DNA of 64,000 bases from Ignavibacteria bacterium (lineage in GTDB: Bacteria > Bacteroidota > Ignavibacteria > Kapaibacteriales > UBA961): contig JADJXV010000017.1 of the NCBI GenBank assembly GCA_016720145.1, positions 30,607 to 94,606 on the forward strand. Direction: 5' to 3'. The notes below the pieces were generated by a model. It ran no database searches and had not been told where the DNA came from. It worked only from the letters and a program-made list of their open reading frames with translations. The position numbers were made by a program, and so were the translations under genes. Below, one piece after another: positions 1 to 9,000 of this stretch. Position 1 is the first letter of the stretch. Every line of letters begins with the position of its first letter.

Positions 1-3000
1 GCGAGCTGGGACCCTCGAAAAAATCAATATGGTGCGACTAATGAAGATTATGTACCTTCGTATGGGTATCCTACGAGTGACTTTTGGTACACACTCCTCG
101 ACGGGAATGATTTTTTACCGGAAATGGTCGTTGGACGGCTGCCTGTTAATACCGAAGAAGAAGCAATCGCAGTCGTCGATAAGTTAATCGAATACGACAC
201 GTTACCGTCAGCTCCATGGAAAAAGAAGTTTATGTTTCTCTCAGGATCGTCTGCATTTGAAGGAGCTTTTCATGATGTCGAAGATTTTATTCTACAACCA
301 CCTATTTGCGGAGATACCATCCATATTAGTGGCGACAGTAAAAGCGCAGTTGATTATACAAAAACGACAAAGATCCGAACGGCCATTAATGACGGTGTTC
401 TCTGGCTATCGTTCAACGGGCACAGTTCACCCGATTTTTTTGAGTTAGATGGTTGGAGAGTAGAGGACTTAAATAATACCGGACGCTATAATATGCTCAC
501 TACGTATTCGTGCACAAGTGGTGAATTTTCGAAACCGAGTGGAGTTGCACGTAATGAATCGTATGTAGTAGCTGAGCGCAAAGGTTCGGTGGCAGTGTTT
601 GGAAATACCGGATTAGGTCTAACAGATGTAGATGCGCAAGTATCCTATGGTATGTTCAAAACACTACATTTCGACACAACTAGACGGGTAGGAGATATCC
701 TTAAATCTGCAAAATTTGGGTATGATCATGCACCTGAAGGTGCCAATATGATGATGCAGCATTTACTTATTGGTGACCCACTTACACGCCTGGCACTTGA
801 CAATAGAAGCGACCTTTATGTATTACCGCAAGAGGTAAGAATCACTACAAGCCTTGGCAACTCAACCCTCAGCGAAACAGATTCTCTCGCAGTGCTAACA
901 TTTATTCTACGTAATGCAGGAGTGAATGAAAGTCAGGATATTCCTATACGTATCATTCACCGGTACGAAGGTGGTATCGATACCGTTCGCTTGAATGTCG
1001 GAGAATTATGCAGTCGGATAGATCTCCTCGCAAAGCTAAACATCCTTAATCGAGCCGGCACTCACACCCTTACTTTTGTCATCGATCCGGACAGTGCTCT
1101 CAATGAATCGAGAGTCAATAATAATACCATCACCCTTACTTTCGAAGTGTTTAGTGCAGGACTAGCATCCCTTGACCCACGTCCGTATTGGGATGTAAAG
1201 GCTATCAATCCATCATTTAGATTTGTATTACCACAGCAAATATTGAAGCCTGAATTTGAATTCCGAATCGAACGTGACGGTGGAAGCGGCGCTCCTGTAG
1301 CTACACTTACATCATCAGAATCCACCAGTCAATTGACTATAACTAACTTGTATATTGAATGGTTACCCTCAGTCGAGCTAATAGCAGGCGAATCATATTC
1401 CTTACATGCGCGCCTCAAAAATATCGAAACAGGGAAAGTCAGTGATTGGCTGCAAGTACCGTTTTATGCAGTCGAATCATTGAAATCATCTACTGCACAG
1501 TGGAGACAAAAAAGTTCGTCGGAACTACTTGGTAACTCTATGAATAATATAAAAGCTGTGCAAAGAGGCGACTCTACCGAACTCCACCTTCATAATTTTA
1601 CACTTCCGATAGTTGCCTATTCATGTGGTAATGGTGCGGGTGATCGACATGGCAGGACGGTAGTCGGTCAGCATGAGTACAGCGCAACAGTTGACCAAAC
1701 AAGCTTCAGTATCACTCATCTCACACCCGAAGATACGATAGGTACCTATTTTGATTACCGTACGTTCTATAATTTTACCGGTTTGACTGCTCCAAATCTA
1801 CTCAACTGCGATCGGGCTGTACGATACTTGCGCGACAGTGTAGCCGATGGAGATATTATTATCATTACAGCCGCAGACGCATGTTTTACCGGTTTTGGGT
1901 TTAATCATCCTGATAGTGCAGGGTCACAGATTAATCTGATTGAAGTATTGAAAAAACACTACCACTCGACGTTGATTGATTCGGTGTTTTACGGAACATC
2001 CTATCCTGACGGAACGTTTTTCGATCCACAATGGAGACACCTTGCTTCTTGGGCAATTATCGCACGAAAAGGTGATTCTACGCTCAAAGCTGTCGAAGCA
2101 TACAACAGTCGATTCGATACCGTCGAAGTGCATGATACACTGCAATTCTACACGTTCTCCGGTGACTTTTCATCACCAACGATTGGTCCGGCGTATGACT
2201 GGGATTCTGTGGTGGTTATGTCGAATATTCCTGTGCATTCAACTGTAAAAACAGAGGTTTACGGGAAATTCAGACAGTCAGAACCCGAACAATTACTCAA
2301 AACAACAGACTCGTCAAGAATTTCACTCAACGAAATATCTGCAAAAGAATTCCCGTATTTACGTCTAAAAACGCAATTAAAACGCTCAGTTTATTCTTCT
2401 GAACCATCTATATATGGATTATCTTGTAATTACACTCCCACAGTCGAGTATTCACTGATGCCCGGCTCTGATGTAATTACTCCCGAAATGGTACTGCGAG
2501 GCGATACATCTATATATTCTGTAGCAATGACCAACATTGCAAAGCGTGGATTAGCAGATACATCATTGCTAACGATTTCCGCAGAAGCTGAAAAAGGTGC
2601 GGGCATCACTTATTTGCGGACATATAATTTACCGTATATTATAACGGGAGATGTATTGCAATTCTCCGATACCCTTGCCAGCAATGAGCTTGCGTCAATA
2701 TCACGAATAAAATCAATAATCGACGCACAATCTACTTTGAATGAATTGTATAGATTTAACAACTCAAGTTCAGTGAGTTATCATATTCTTGAGGATACCC
2801 TCAAGCCGCGTGTAGAGCTCATCGTCGATGGTATTTCTGTCCGCGACGGCGATTACATATCTCCAAAACCACGTTTTGAAATATTAGTTCGTGACAACTC
2901 ACAGCTTGTCATCGATTCCGGCAAAATCCGTGTGAGAATTAATAGATTTGTACAGCCGGATACCACAACCCGCGAAGCAGAATTCAAACGAATCAAAGGA

Positions 3001-3432
3001 AATGGCGACCTGCGCGTGAATTTTACATTTATCACACACCGCTTGGATGAGGGAGAAAATTTTATTCAAATTATCACAGAAGATGCAACTGCCAATAAAG
3101 ATACGCTGCGTTTGTATCTCAATGTTGCGAAATTTGCCGCTATCAGTTCGGATCTCGTCATCCCGAATCCTACATCCGGTCAAGCTTCTATACAATTTAC
3201 GTATGTAGGAATAGTGCAAGATGTACCGGCATCGCTCGACATTTTCAATATGTCCGGTCAGCATATTCGTTCGCTCACAACAATCGCCCATATCGGTACA
3301 AATGATTTCAAATGGGATGGTTACGACCGTTTCGGTGACCAAGTCCCACCCGGTGTATATTTCTATCGTCTGAATGTCCAAGCGGATAATTACACCGACA
3401 CACTCTTCGGCAAAATCATGGTTACACGGTAA
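1..3432 (+). CDS. C25 (gingipain/PorU-like) cysteine peptidase with T9SS sorting domain, 5'-truncated by the window edge
   Basis: The frame is open from base 1 to the stop at 3432, so the true start lies before the window; the first in-frame ATG at 124 is internal. The text PEMVVGRLPV followed by a catalytic His in FNGHSS (codon 421-423) and Cys in YSCTSGEF (codon 511-513) matches the C25 His-Cys dyad. Next come a CARDB-like beta domain (about residues 235-345 counted from 124), a segment with DGDIIIITAAD and SWAIIARKG that resembles an ILEI/FAM3-type domain, a second beta-rich region, and a C-terminal FlgD-like/T9SS type A sorting domain (PNPTSGQASIQF, FKWDGYDRFGD, PGVYFYRL). This layout resembles large secreted C25 proteins annotated as PorU2-like sortases in Bacteroidota. 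Expected to be exported by Sec and T9SS to the cell surface. Family assignment is firm; sortase versus degradative protease is not decided. Confidence 0.88.
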   Translation, partial: ASWDPRKNQYGATNEDYVPSYGYPTSDFWYTLLDGNDFLPEMVVGRLPVNTEEEAIAVVDKLIEYDTLPSAPWKKKFMFLSGSSAFEGAFHDVEDFILQPPICGDTIHISGDSKSAVDYTKTTKIRTAINDGVLWLSFNGHSSPDFFELDGWRVEDLNNTGRYNMLTTYSCTSGEFSKPSGVARNESYVVAERKGSVAVFGNTGLGLTDVDAQVSYGMFKTLHFDTTRRVGDILKSAKFGYDHAPEGANMMMQHLLIGDPLTRLALDNRSDLYVLPQEVRITTSLGNSTLSETDSLAVLTFILRNAGVNESQDIPIRIIHRYEGGIDTVRLNVGELCSRIDLLAKLNILNRAGTHTLTFVIDPDSALNESRVNNNTITLTFEVFSAGLASLDPRPYWDVKAINPSFRFVLPQQILKPEFEFRIERDGGSGAPVATLTSSESTSQLTITNLYIEWLPSVELIAGESYSLHARLKNIETGKVSDWLQVPFYAVESLKSSTAQWRQKSSSELLGNSMNNIKAVQRGDSTELHLHNFTLPIVAYSCGNGAGDRHGRTVVGQHEYSATVDQTSFSITHLTPEDTIGTYFDYRTFYNFTGLTAPNLLNCDRAVRYLRDSVADGDIIIITAADACFTGFGFNHPDSAGSQINLIEVLKKHYHSTLIDSVFYGTSYPDGTFFDPQWRHLASWAIIARKGDSTLKAVEAYNSRFDTVEVHDTLQFYTFSGDFSSPTIGPAYDWDSVVVMSNIPVHSTVKTEVYGKFRQSEPEQLLKTTDSSRISLNEISAKEFPYLRLKTQLKRSVYSSEPSIYGLSCNYTPTVEYSLMPGSDVITPEMVLRGDTSIYSVAMTNIAKRGLADTSLLTISAEAEKGAGITYLRTYNLPYIITGDVLQFSDTLASNELASISRIKSIIDAQSTLNELYRFNNSSSVSYHILEDTLKPRVELIVDGISVRDGDYISPKPRFEILVRDNSQLVIDSGKIRVRINRFVQPDTTTREAEFKRIKGNGDLRVNFTFITHRLDEGENFIQIITEDATANKDTLRLYLNVAKFAAISSDLVIPNPTSGQASIQFTYVGIVQDVPASLDIFNMSGQHIRSLTTIAHIGTNDFKWDGYDRFGDQVPPGVYFYRLNVQADNYTDTLFGKIMVTR

Positions 3433-3457
3433 AAGCAACATTGAAATTTGGTATCCG

Positions 3458-3520
3458 TTCTGCATATTCCCACCCGACGTTTGCGGTCACCCATGGCCGT
3501 CCAAGCCACATCAGAGAGGA
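3458..3520 (-). repeat. Interspersed GGACGGC element, copy E1
   Basis: Read on the minus strand this carries TTGGACGGCCATGGGTGACC, then CGCA, and after a variable stretch GGGAATATGCAGAA. Three other copies lie at 27379-27437, 47990-48047 and 59868-59937. It lies in the 289-nt gap behind the C25 peptidase gene; nothing else was recognised in that gap. Confidence 0.7.
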
Positions 3521-3721
3521 AAAAAATTGAAGATATAATTCTTATTTCACTTTCGTGTGAATATCAGTTTTGAGAATATTCCCACCTGAAAAAAAACAGT
3601 TATTTTGCACCATGATGTTCGAATAAACTTACAAGAATCAGTCTGATTTCGACATAAAGCTGCAGAAATATCTTCCCAGAATAGCTGAAGTGAACCGTAT
3701 AACTATTGGAAATATCAAGTA

Positions 3722-5452
3722 ATGAATACGTTTTGGGATGTACCGATTATTGTGGTTGATGTGGAGACTACCGGGCATGACCCCGTCCACAACCGTGTCA
3801 CCGAAATCGCCTGTGTCGTCCTGCGTGGCGGTGAAATTATCGAAACATTCACTTCCCTTGTCAATCCACACCAATTCATCCCGCCTTTTATTGCCGAAAT
3901 GACCGGTATTTCCAATGCCATGGTGTTCAATGCGCCGGATCCGGAAGTAGTCTTCCCAAAAGTACTCGAACTTTTCGCCATGCCGGATGCGATATTCGTA
4001 GCGCATAACTCGCAATTTGACTGGAAATTTATCCAAGAAACCCTCAAGCGGTGCGGACTGCCACAGCTTACCAATCCCGAATTATGTTCATGTAAGCTTG
4101 CCCGACGATTACTCCCCAAAAACACCAAAAAGAACGTTGGTTCGGTAGCGCAATACTTCAACATCACCATCAAAAACCGCCACCGTGCATTAGGTGATGC
4201 CGAAGCAACGGCTATGTTTTTCATGGAATTCCTCGAACAAATTGAAAAAGAATATGAAATAGAGACCATCGAAGAAGTGCTGCGATTTCAAAATTCACGC
4301 ATCGCTGCTACAAAAGTCACTGCGACGGTGATCCATCGAGTACAGCCATTCCTTGATGCTTTGCCTGATGAAGCCGGAGTGTATAAAATGTTTGGTTCAG
4401 ATGGCGACTTGCTCTATATCGGCAAGGCGAAATCCCTGCGCGACCGTGTGCGGAGTTACTTTCAAGCCGGCGCGCAATTACCCCCAAAAATCGGCAAAAT
4501 GGTGCGCTTCGTGTATTCGATTACGTGGGTGGAGACCGGTTCAGAGCTTTCCGCACTCACTCTCGAATCGAAAGAAATCAAAATCCACAAGCCACCCTTC
4601 AACACCGCAAGCAAGAAAACTCGACGCTATCCATTCCTGCGGCTCGATGTGCAGGATACTTTCCCACGCCTTGAATGGTGTAATACCATCGATCCTGAAG
4701 GAGGAGCTGAGTATTTCGGTCCGTTCCGTAGTGGTGGTATGGCGAGGGAAATCGCCGAAACGATACAGAAGAGTTTTCAGCTTCGGCTTTGCCGGGAACC
4801 GATTGTACCGAGTGAGAGCTTCCGTCCGTGTTTTTATCACCAAATTAAGCGTTGCGCCGCTCCCTGCGCGATGCTCCAAACCCATGGTGAATATCAGGAT
4901 GAAGTAAGTAAAGTGCGCCGATTCCTCAGCGGATATTCGGATGGAATTATCCCGCATCTCGAAGTCGAAATGATGGAAGCAGCCGAGAATTTAGACTTCG
5001 AAACTGCTATATACTTGCGTAATCGTATTGGTGAATTACGTCGGTTATTCGACCGTGGCAGGGAAGTATCCACGTCGGTGAATGCGAATAATGTGATCTT
5101 GGTCATCCCGGCATCCGAACGTGACAAAACGCTCGAAGTATTTTTAATTCATAGAGGTCGTCTGAATTTTCAGCAAACGATTGGGCGAAAAGCAGATCTT
5201 TCCATGATTGAGAATCAGATACTCACAACGTATTTCACGCAAACAGATGAGCCACTCGAATACTCACGTGAGGAGATCAACGAGATTCAGATTATCACAT
5301 CGTGGATGTATCGCAATAGGGACAACGGCACGTTTATTTATGTTGAGTCCAAGCCGGATATCGAAATAATTCAAGAGGTTACGCGAGCAGTTCGTATGGC
5401 TTTTGTGCCGGTGGAGGAGAACGTGGCGCAGTTTTCTTCGGAGGAGTTATAG
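3722..5452 (+). CDS. DnaQ-like 3'-5' exonuclease fused to UvrC N-terminal (GIY-YIG) nuclease
   Basis: 576 aa. Residues 1-175 form a DEDDh exonuclease of the Pol III epsilon type: D13 and E15 (VVDVETTG), D100 (HNSQFDW), H154 and D159 (HRALGDAEA). After a linker, residues 213-300 carry a GIY-YIG nuclease (GVYKMF, LLYIGKAKSLRDRVRSYF). This is followed by UvrC-like sequence with Cys residues (CFYHQIKRCAAPC) and a UVR-type helical segment around 425-455. The UvrC C-terminal RNase H endonuclease and HhH domains are absent, so it resembles Cho (3' incision only) tethered to a proofreading-type exonuclease. Probable role: DNA repair incision plus trimming. The ATG at 3722 begins right before the exonuclease fold; no strong Shine-Dalgarno sequence is visible. 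A hairpin terminator follows. Confidence 0.88.
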   Translation: MNTFWDVPIIVVDVETTGHDPVHNRVTEIACVVLRGGEIIETFTSLVNPHQFIPPFIAEMTGISNAMVFNAPDPEVVFPKVLELFAMPDAIFVAHNSQFDWKFIQETLKRCGLPQLTNPELCSCKLARRLLPKNTKKNVGSVAQYFNITIKNRHRALGDAEATAMFFMEFLEQIEKEYEIETIEEVLRFQNSRIAATKVTATVIHRVQPFLDALPDEAGVYKMFGSDGDLLYIGKAKSLRDRVRSYFQAGAQLPPKIGKMVRFVYSITWVETGSELSALTLESKEIKIHKPPFNTASKKTRRYPFLRLDVQDTFPRLEWCNTIDPEGGAEYFGPFRSGGMAREIAETIQKSFQLRLCREPIVPSESFRPCFYHQIKRCAAPCAMLQTHGEYQDEVSKVRRFLSGYSDGIIPHLEVEMMEAAENLDFETAIYLRNRIGELRRLFDRGREVSTSVNANNVILVIPASERDKTLEVFLIHRGRLNFQQTIGRKADLSMIENQILTTYFTQTDEPLEYSREEINEIQIITSWMYRNRDNGTFIYVESKPDIEIIQEVTRAVRMAFVPVEENVAQFSSEEL

Positions 5453-5480
5453 AAGTGTGAGGCAATTGTGAGTACTATAT

Positions 5481-5514
5481 ATAGCCCGTGAGTTTTTGCT
5501 CATGGGCTATTTTG
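5481..5514 (+). terminator. Rho-independent terminator of the DnaQ/GIY-YIG gene
   Basis: A 10-bp stem AGCCCGTGAG / CTCATGGGCT (one G-U pair) encloses a T-rich loop and is followed by ATTTTG. It lies 30 nt after the stop at 5452. Confidence 0.65.
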
Positions 5515-5529
5515 TGTATGATTCCTTCA

Positions 5530-5652
5530 TTTTTCCTCCAGCTGAAGCTGGAGTCTATTCAGGGGGTTTCTTCATTTTCCCTCCAGCTGAAGCAGGGAGC
5601 CGGTCAATACATCTTCAGTCTCAATAGACTCCAGCTTTAGCTGGAGGGAGTG
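5530..5652. repeat. Cluster of CTCCAGCTGAAGCTGGAG-type palindromes
   Basis: Three imperfect copies of a palindrome around CTCCAGCTGAAGCTGGAG occur: near 5534-5553, 5581-5600 (degenerate 3' half) and, inverted, 5629-5648. The outer copies can pair into one long hairpin. They sit in the 550-nt gap between 5453 and 6002, which has no convincing gene. The same gap also holds the hairpin at 5803-5835. Confidence 0.65.
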
Positions 5653-5802
5653 TATTCATTCTTGAATTGGGCTTTAGCCAAATACACCTTAAAATACAAC
5701 CGAGCTACTAGCTGAGAAACGTGTGGCCCTAGTAGAGGAATATTACCGAGCCCCTCATTTCTTCGCTAGCAGCCCTAGGTTCGACTCCGAGCATACATGT
5801 AA

Positions 5803-5835
5803 ACCGAGGACATAGCTATTCAGCTATACTCTCGG
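5803..5835. other. Strong two-stage hairpin in the leader of the Asp-box gene
   Basis: CCGAG pairs with CTCGG, and the inner ATAGCT pairs with AGCTAT around an ATTC loop, separated by a 3x3 internal loop. No T-tract follows, so it is not an obvious terminator. It lies about 170 nt upstream of the start at 6003. The stretch 5747-5776 just before it is a degenerate copy of the hairpin at 43798-43828. Confidence 0.5.
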
Positions 5836-5990
5836 TAGAAGGAAGAGTTGGAATTGTAAACATGCAGAACAAAAAAATACATCAATTCGACAGTTTTTCA
5901 CCTGAAAATTGTCTCTATTTCAGTAATTTGCGGGTGCATGGTTGTCTTATCCGACGAAGCGCTTGTCAGTCATGCTCTCAACTCATATAA

Positions 5991-5997
5991 AGAGAGG
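5991..5997 (+). promoter_or_regulatory. Shine-Dalgarno sequence that selects the ATG at 6003
   Basis: AGAGAGG lies 5 nt before ATG 6003. A GTG at 5997 overlaps this site and is therefore an unlikely start. Confidence 0.6.
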
Positions 5998-6002
5998 TGG
6001 TT

Positions 6003-9000
6003 ATGTTCAAATTTTTACCCCGTTTTTTTGCAATACTTGTCGTGTTTTTTATCGCTGTCGCCCCCTCACTTGCGCAGAGGTGGGACAAGGTCGTCATTGG
6101 CGAACCGTACAACAGTAATTACTGGCTCGATGTGTTTTTCCTTCCTTCCAATCCTAACCTCGGCTGGGTATGCGGCTATCAGGGTATGGTAATCCGTACT
6201 GTGGATGGCGGCAATACGTGGCAAGGCACCAAAGTCAATGCCGTACCCGATATTCAGCTTGAAAGTATTCATTTCCCGACGCAAAATGTGGGCTATACTT
6301 CCGGAAGCAAGAGTGTGTTTAAAACGACGACAGGAGGAGCTTCCTGGACGGAAATCACTCCACCGAATGCACTGAATATTTGGGGATGTTTTTTTACAAG
6401 TGCCGATACAGGTGTAGTACTTGGAGGCGGTTGCGGAAGCTCTCAAAATTTCTATCGCACTACCAATGGTGGACTTACGTGGACTGATTCATTAATGAAT
6501 GTGACGAATAGCGGTCTCACCGATGCGATTCTCACCTCAGGTGACGGACTGGGCTATGCAGTCAGCAGTGGCTGGCTATGGCGTACGTTTAATGGAGGAG
6601 AATCATGGAATACTTTTATGTCCACCGGCGAGAAGTTCTGGCATGAAGAAATTACCCATTTGGGTCAGTCTTTTTTGCTACCGGTTGCCGGGCAGTCATG
6701 TTCGGGTGCGGGCACGGGAGGCGGTATGAAATTCTCCACAAACGACGGACAGGACTGGATAAATACGAATGTTGCCGACCACATGTACGGTACGTTTTTA
6801 CTTTCAGAATCAACAGGATGGGCTTGTGGACTGCGCTCTCAGATGTTTTACACGTCAGATTACGGACAGACGTGGCAATTACAGAATTGTGGAATTACAA
6901 CCGATCTTGACGATACGTATTTTATAAATGATTCAACGGGTTGGGTGGTGGGTCGTGGTGCAATTTATCGACTCGCTCCGGCGTATAGATCTGTATCTAA
7001 AAGTGCTATTAATTTTGGAGAAGCGTGCTATCCAGGCGTTGTGAATGATACGATTTGGGTCAATAGCAGGTCGTTTAATCAATCATACGCTACGATTAAT
7101 ATAGGAGGTTCGAACCCTGAAGATTTCCATATACTTACCCCAGCGAGCGGTGATTTTATAGCTCCCGGCTGTGACTCAATTCGGATAATAATCCAATTCA
7201 GACCGATAATAGCCGGTGAAAAAACAGCAACCTTATTTATTCAGCTCACGAATCCTTCCGTTCAATTTGTAATCCAAATGATCGGTAAGACCAAGCAAAT
7301 TCTCTCTTTTACCACAGATACATTAGTCACCTTCAAATCCGCACCTGTTGGCAAACTCAGTCTGGATTCATTGCGTTTTTCTAATCCCGGTCTCGATACC
7401 GAGTCTATCGTTCGTGTCGATAGAGTCACAGAGGCGAACCCGCTACAGATGACTTCATTAGTTCCGATAAAAATGCTGCCTGGATCGCAGCATTCCCTTC
7501 AATTCCAAGTACTTCCTACTGATACTGGATGGATTACTACGACTCATGTCGTCTGGCTTGGTGTCTGTAGCAAAGTGGTGAATGTACGAGCGTATGGTAC
7601 TTCTCCGATATTTACTGCACCTACATCGCGAATAATGTCCTTGAGCTGTAATCAATATATGTATGATACAGTTATAGTCAGTAATACCGGCAATGCTCTC
7701 ATGCATATACCTTCACTTTCGGTGTTTGGACCAGATTCTGCAGATTTCAAGATTGTCGGTTTTGTAAGTGGTGGCAGCTTACCACGTTTAATTGAAATTG
7801 GGAAGTCCGATGGTATAATAATTCGTTTTGGTCCGGTATCGGCAGGACAGCAAAAATTAGCAACATTGCGTATCGAAAATAACGACTCGACGAGCGTTCG
7901 TGGAGTGAAGAATCCGACAGATATCAAGCTCATCGGCGAACTCGCCGGTACGATTCTCAGTGTCAATGATACGCTCATCGATGCCGGTGAAATTTGTGTG
8001 GGCACGCAGAAAACGATGACATTTGCCATAAAAAACATCGGGACGATTCCGGCAGGTATTACGAAACTGATAAGCAAAGAACGTGGTTTTAATTATTCGG
8101 CAAAAATCGGATCTCAAGTCCGACAGGAAGACTCTCTGATTGTGACTGTGTTTTTTGTTCCTGATCGTGAAGGAATTATTACCGATACCTTACAGTTAGA
8201 ATTCTCACCCTGTGGCGATAAATTTACCGTACCACTACAATGTACCGGTATCAAAACCACCCTTGTGACTACGCCACTTAGTATTCAGGAGCAGATTCAG
8301 GGTGGTACAATTCCTACGAAACGGAGCTGTACGGTGCAGTCTTCGGGAAGTGCTAAAGCGGTGATATCGTCAATTACTCTATCTCCTCTGCGTACTGATT
8401 GGCGTTTGGTCGATATTCCTACCTTGCCTGTGACTCTCGACTCAGGTCAAAGTCTGACAATTGGTGTGGAATTTTTTGCCGTCAACGATACACTTTTTGA
8501 TGGGAAAATTTGTTTTGCCTCCACTCAAGTGTGTGCTGCCGAATCGTGTATCCCGGTTAAAGTACAAAGTATTGCATCTCGGCTTGGCTTCTCTGTGAAT
8601 AATCTTGACTTTGGGAATGCTACGTGCGTTACTCAATCAAAACGAAAGAGTTTTACGGTAAAAAATGACGGAACAGGCGTAGATTCTGTCAATGTAATTC
8701 TAATCAAAGGAACACCTGTTTTTAGAGTAATTACACCACAAAACGGAATATTGGAAATTCCCGGTGGTGGTATAGGAACTGTGGAAGTCGAATATAATCA
8801 GATCAGCGAGGGGCAGGCGACCGGCGAACTTTCGATATGGTCAGTCAAGTCCGATACGGTGCGATATACGCTACCGGTGCAAGGTTCATTTGTGCGCACA
8901 CGTACGGCGATGTCGGGGCAATCAACTCATCGTACACGTGAAAAATGTGAGAATTCTATCTCGGATACCATTACATTCCACAACTCCGGATTGATGGCAG

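Noticed and set aside
2899..3465. 188-codon open frame on the minus strand opposite the C25 gene
   Set aside because: It lies wholly on a strongly supported coding strand, and its protein text shows no domain logic.
5778..5800. Possible tRNA (T-loop-like GGTTCGACTCC)
   Set aside because: The T-stem has a mismatch, and no acceptor, D- or anticodon arm can be paired around it.
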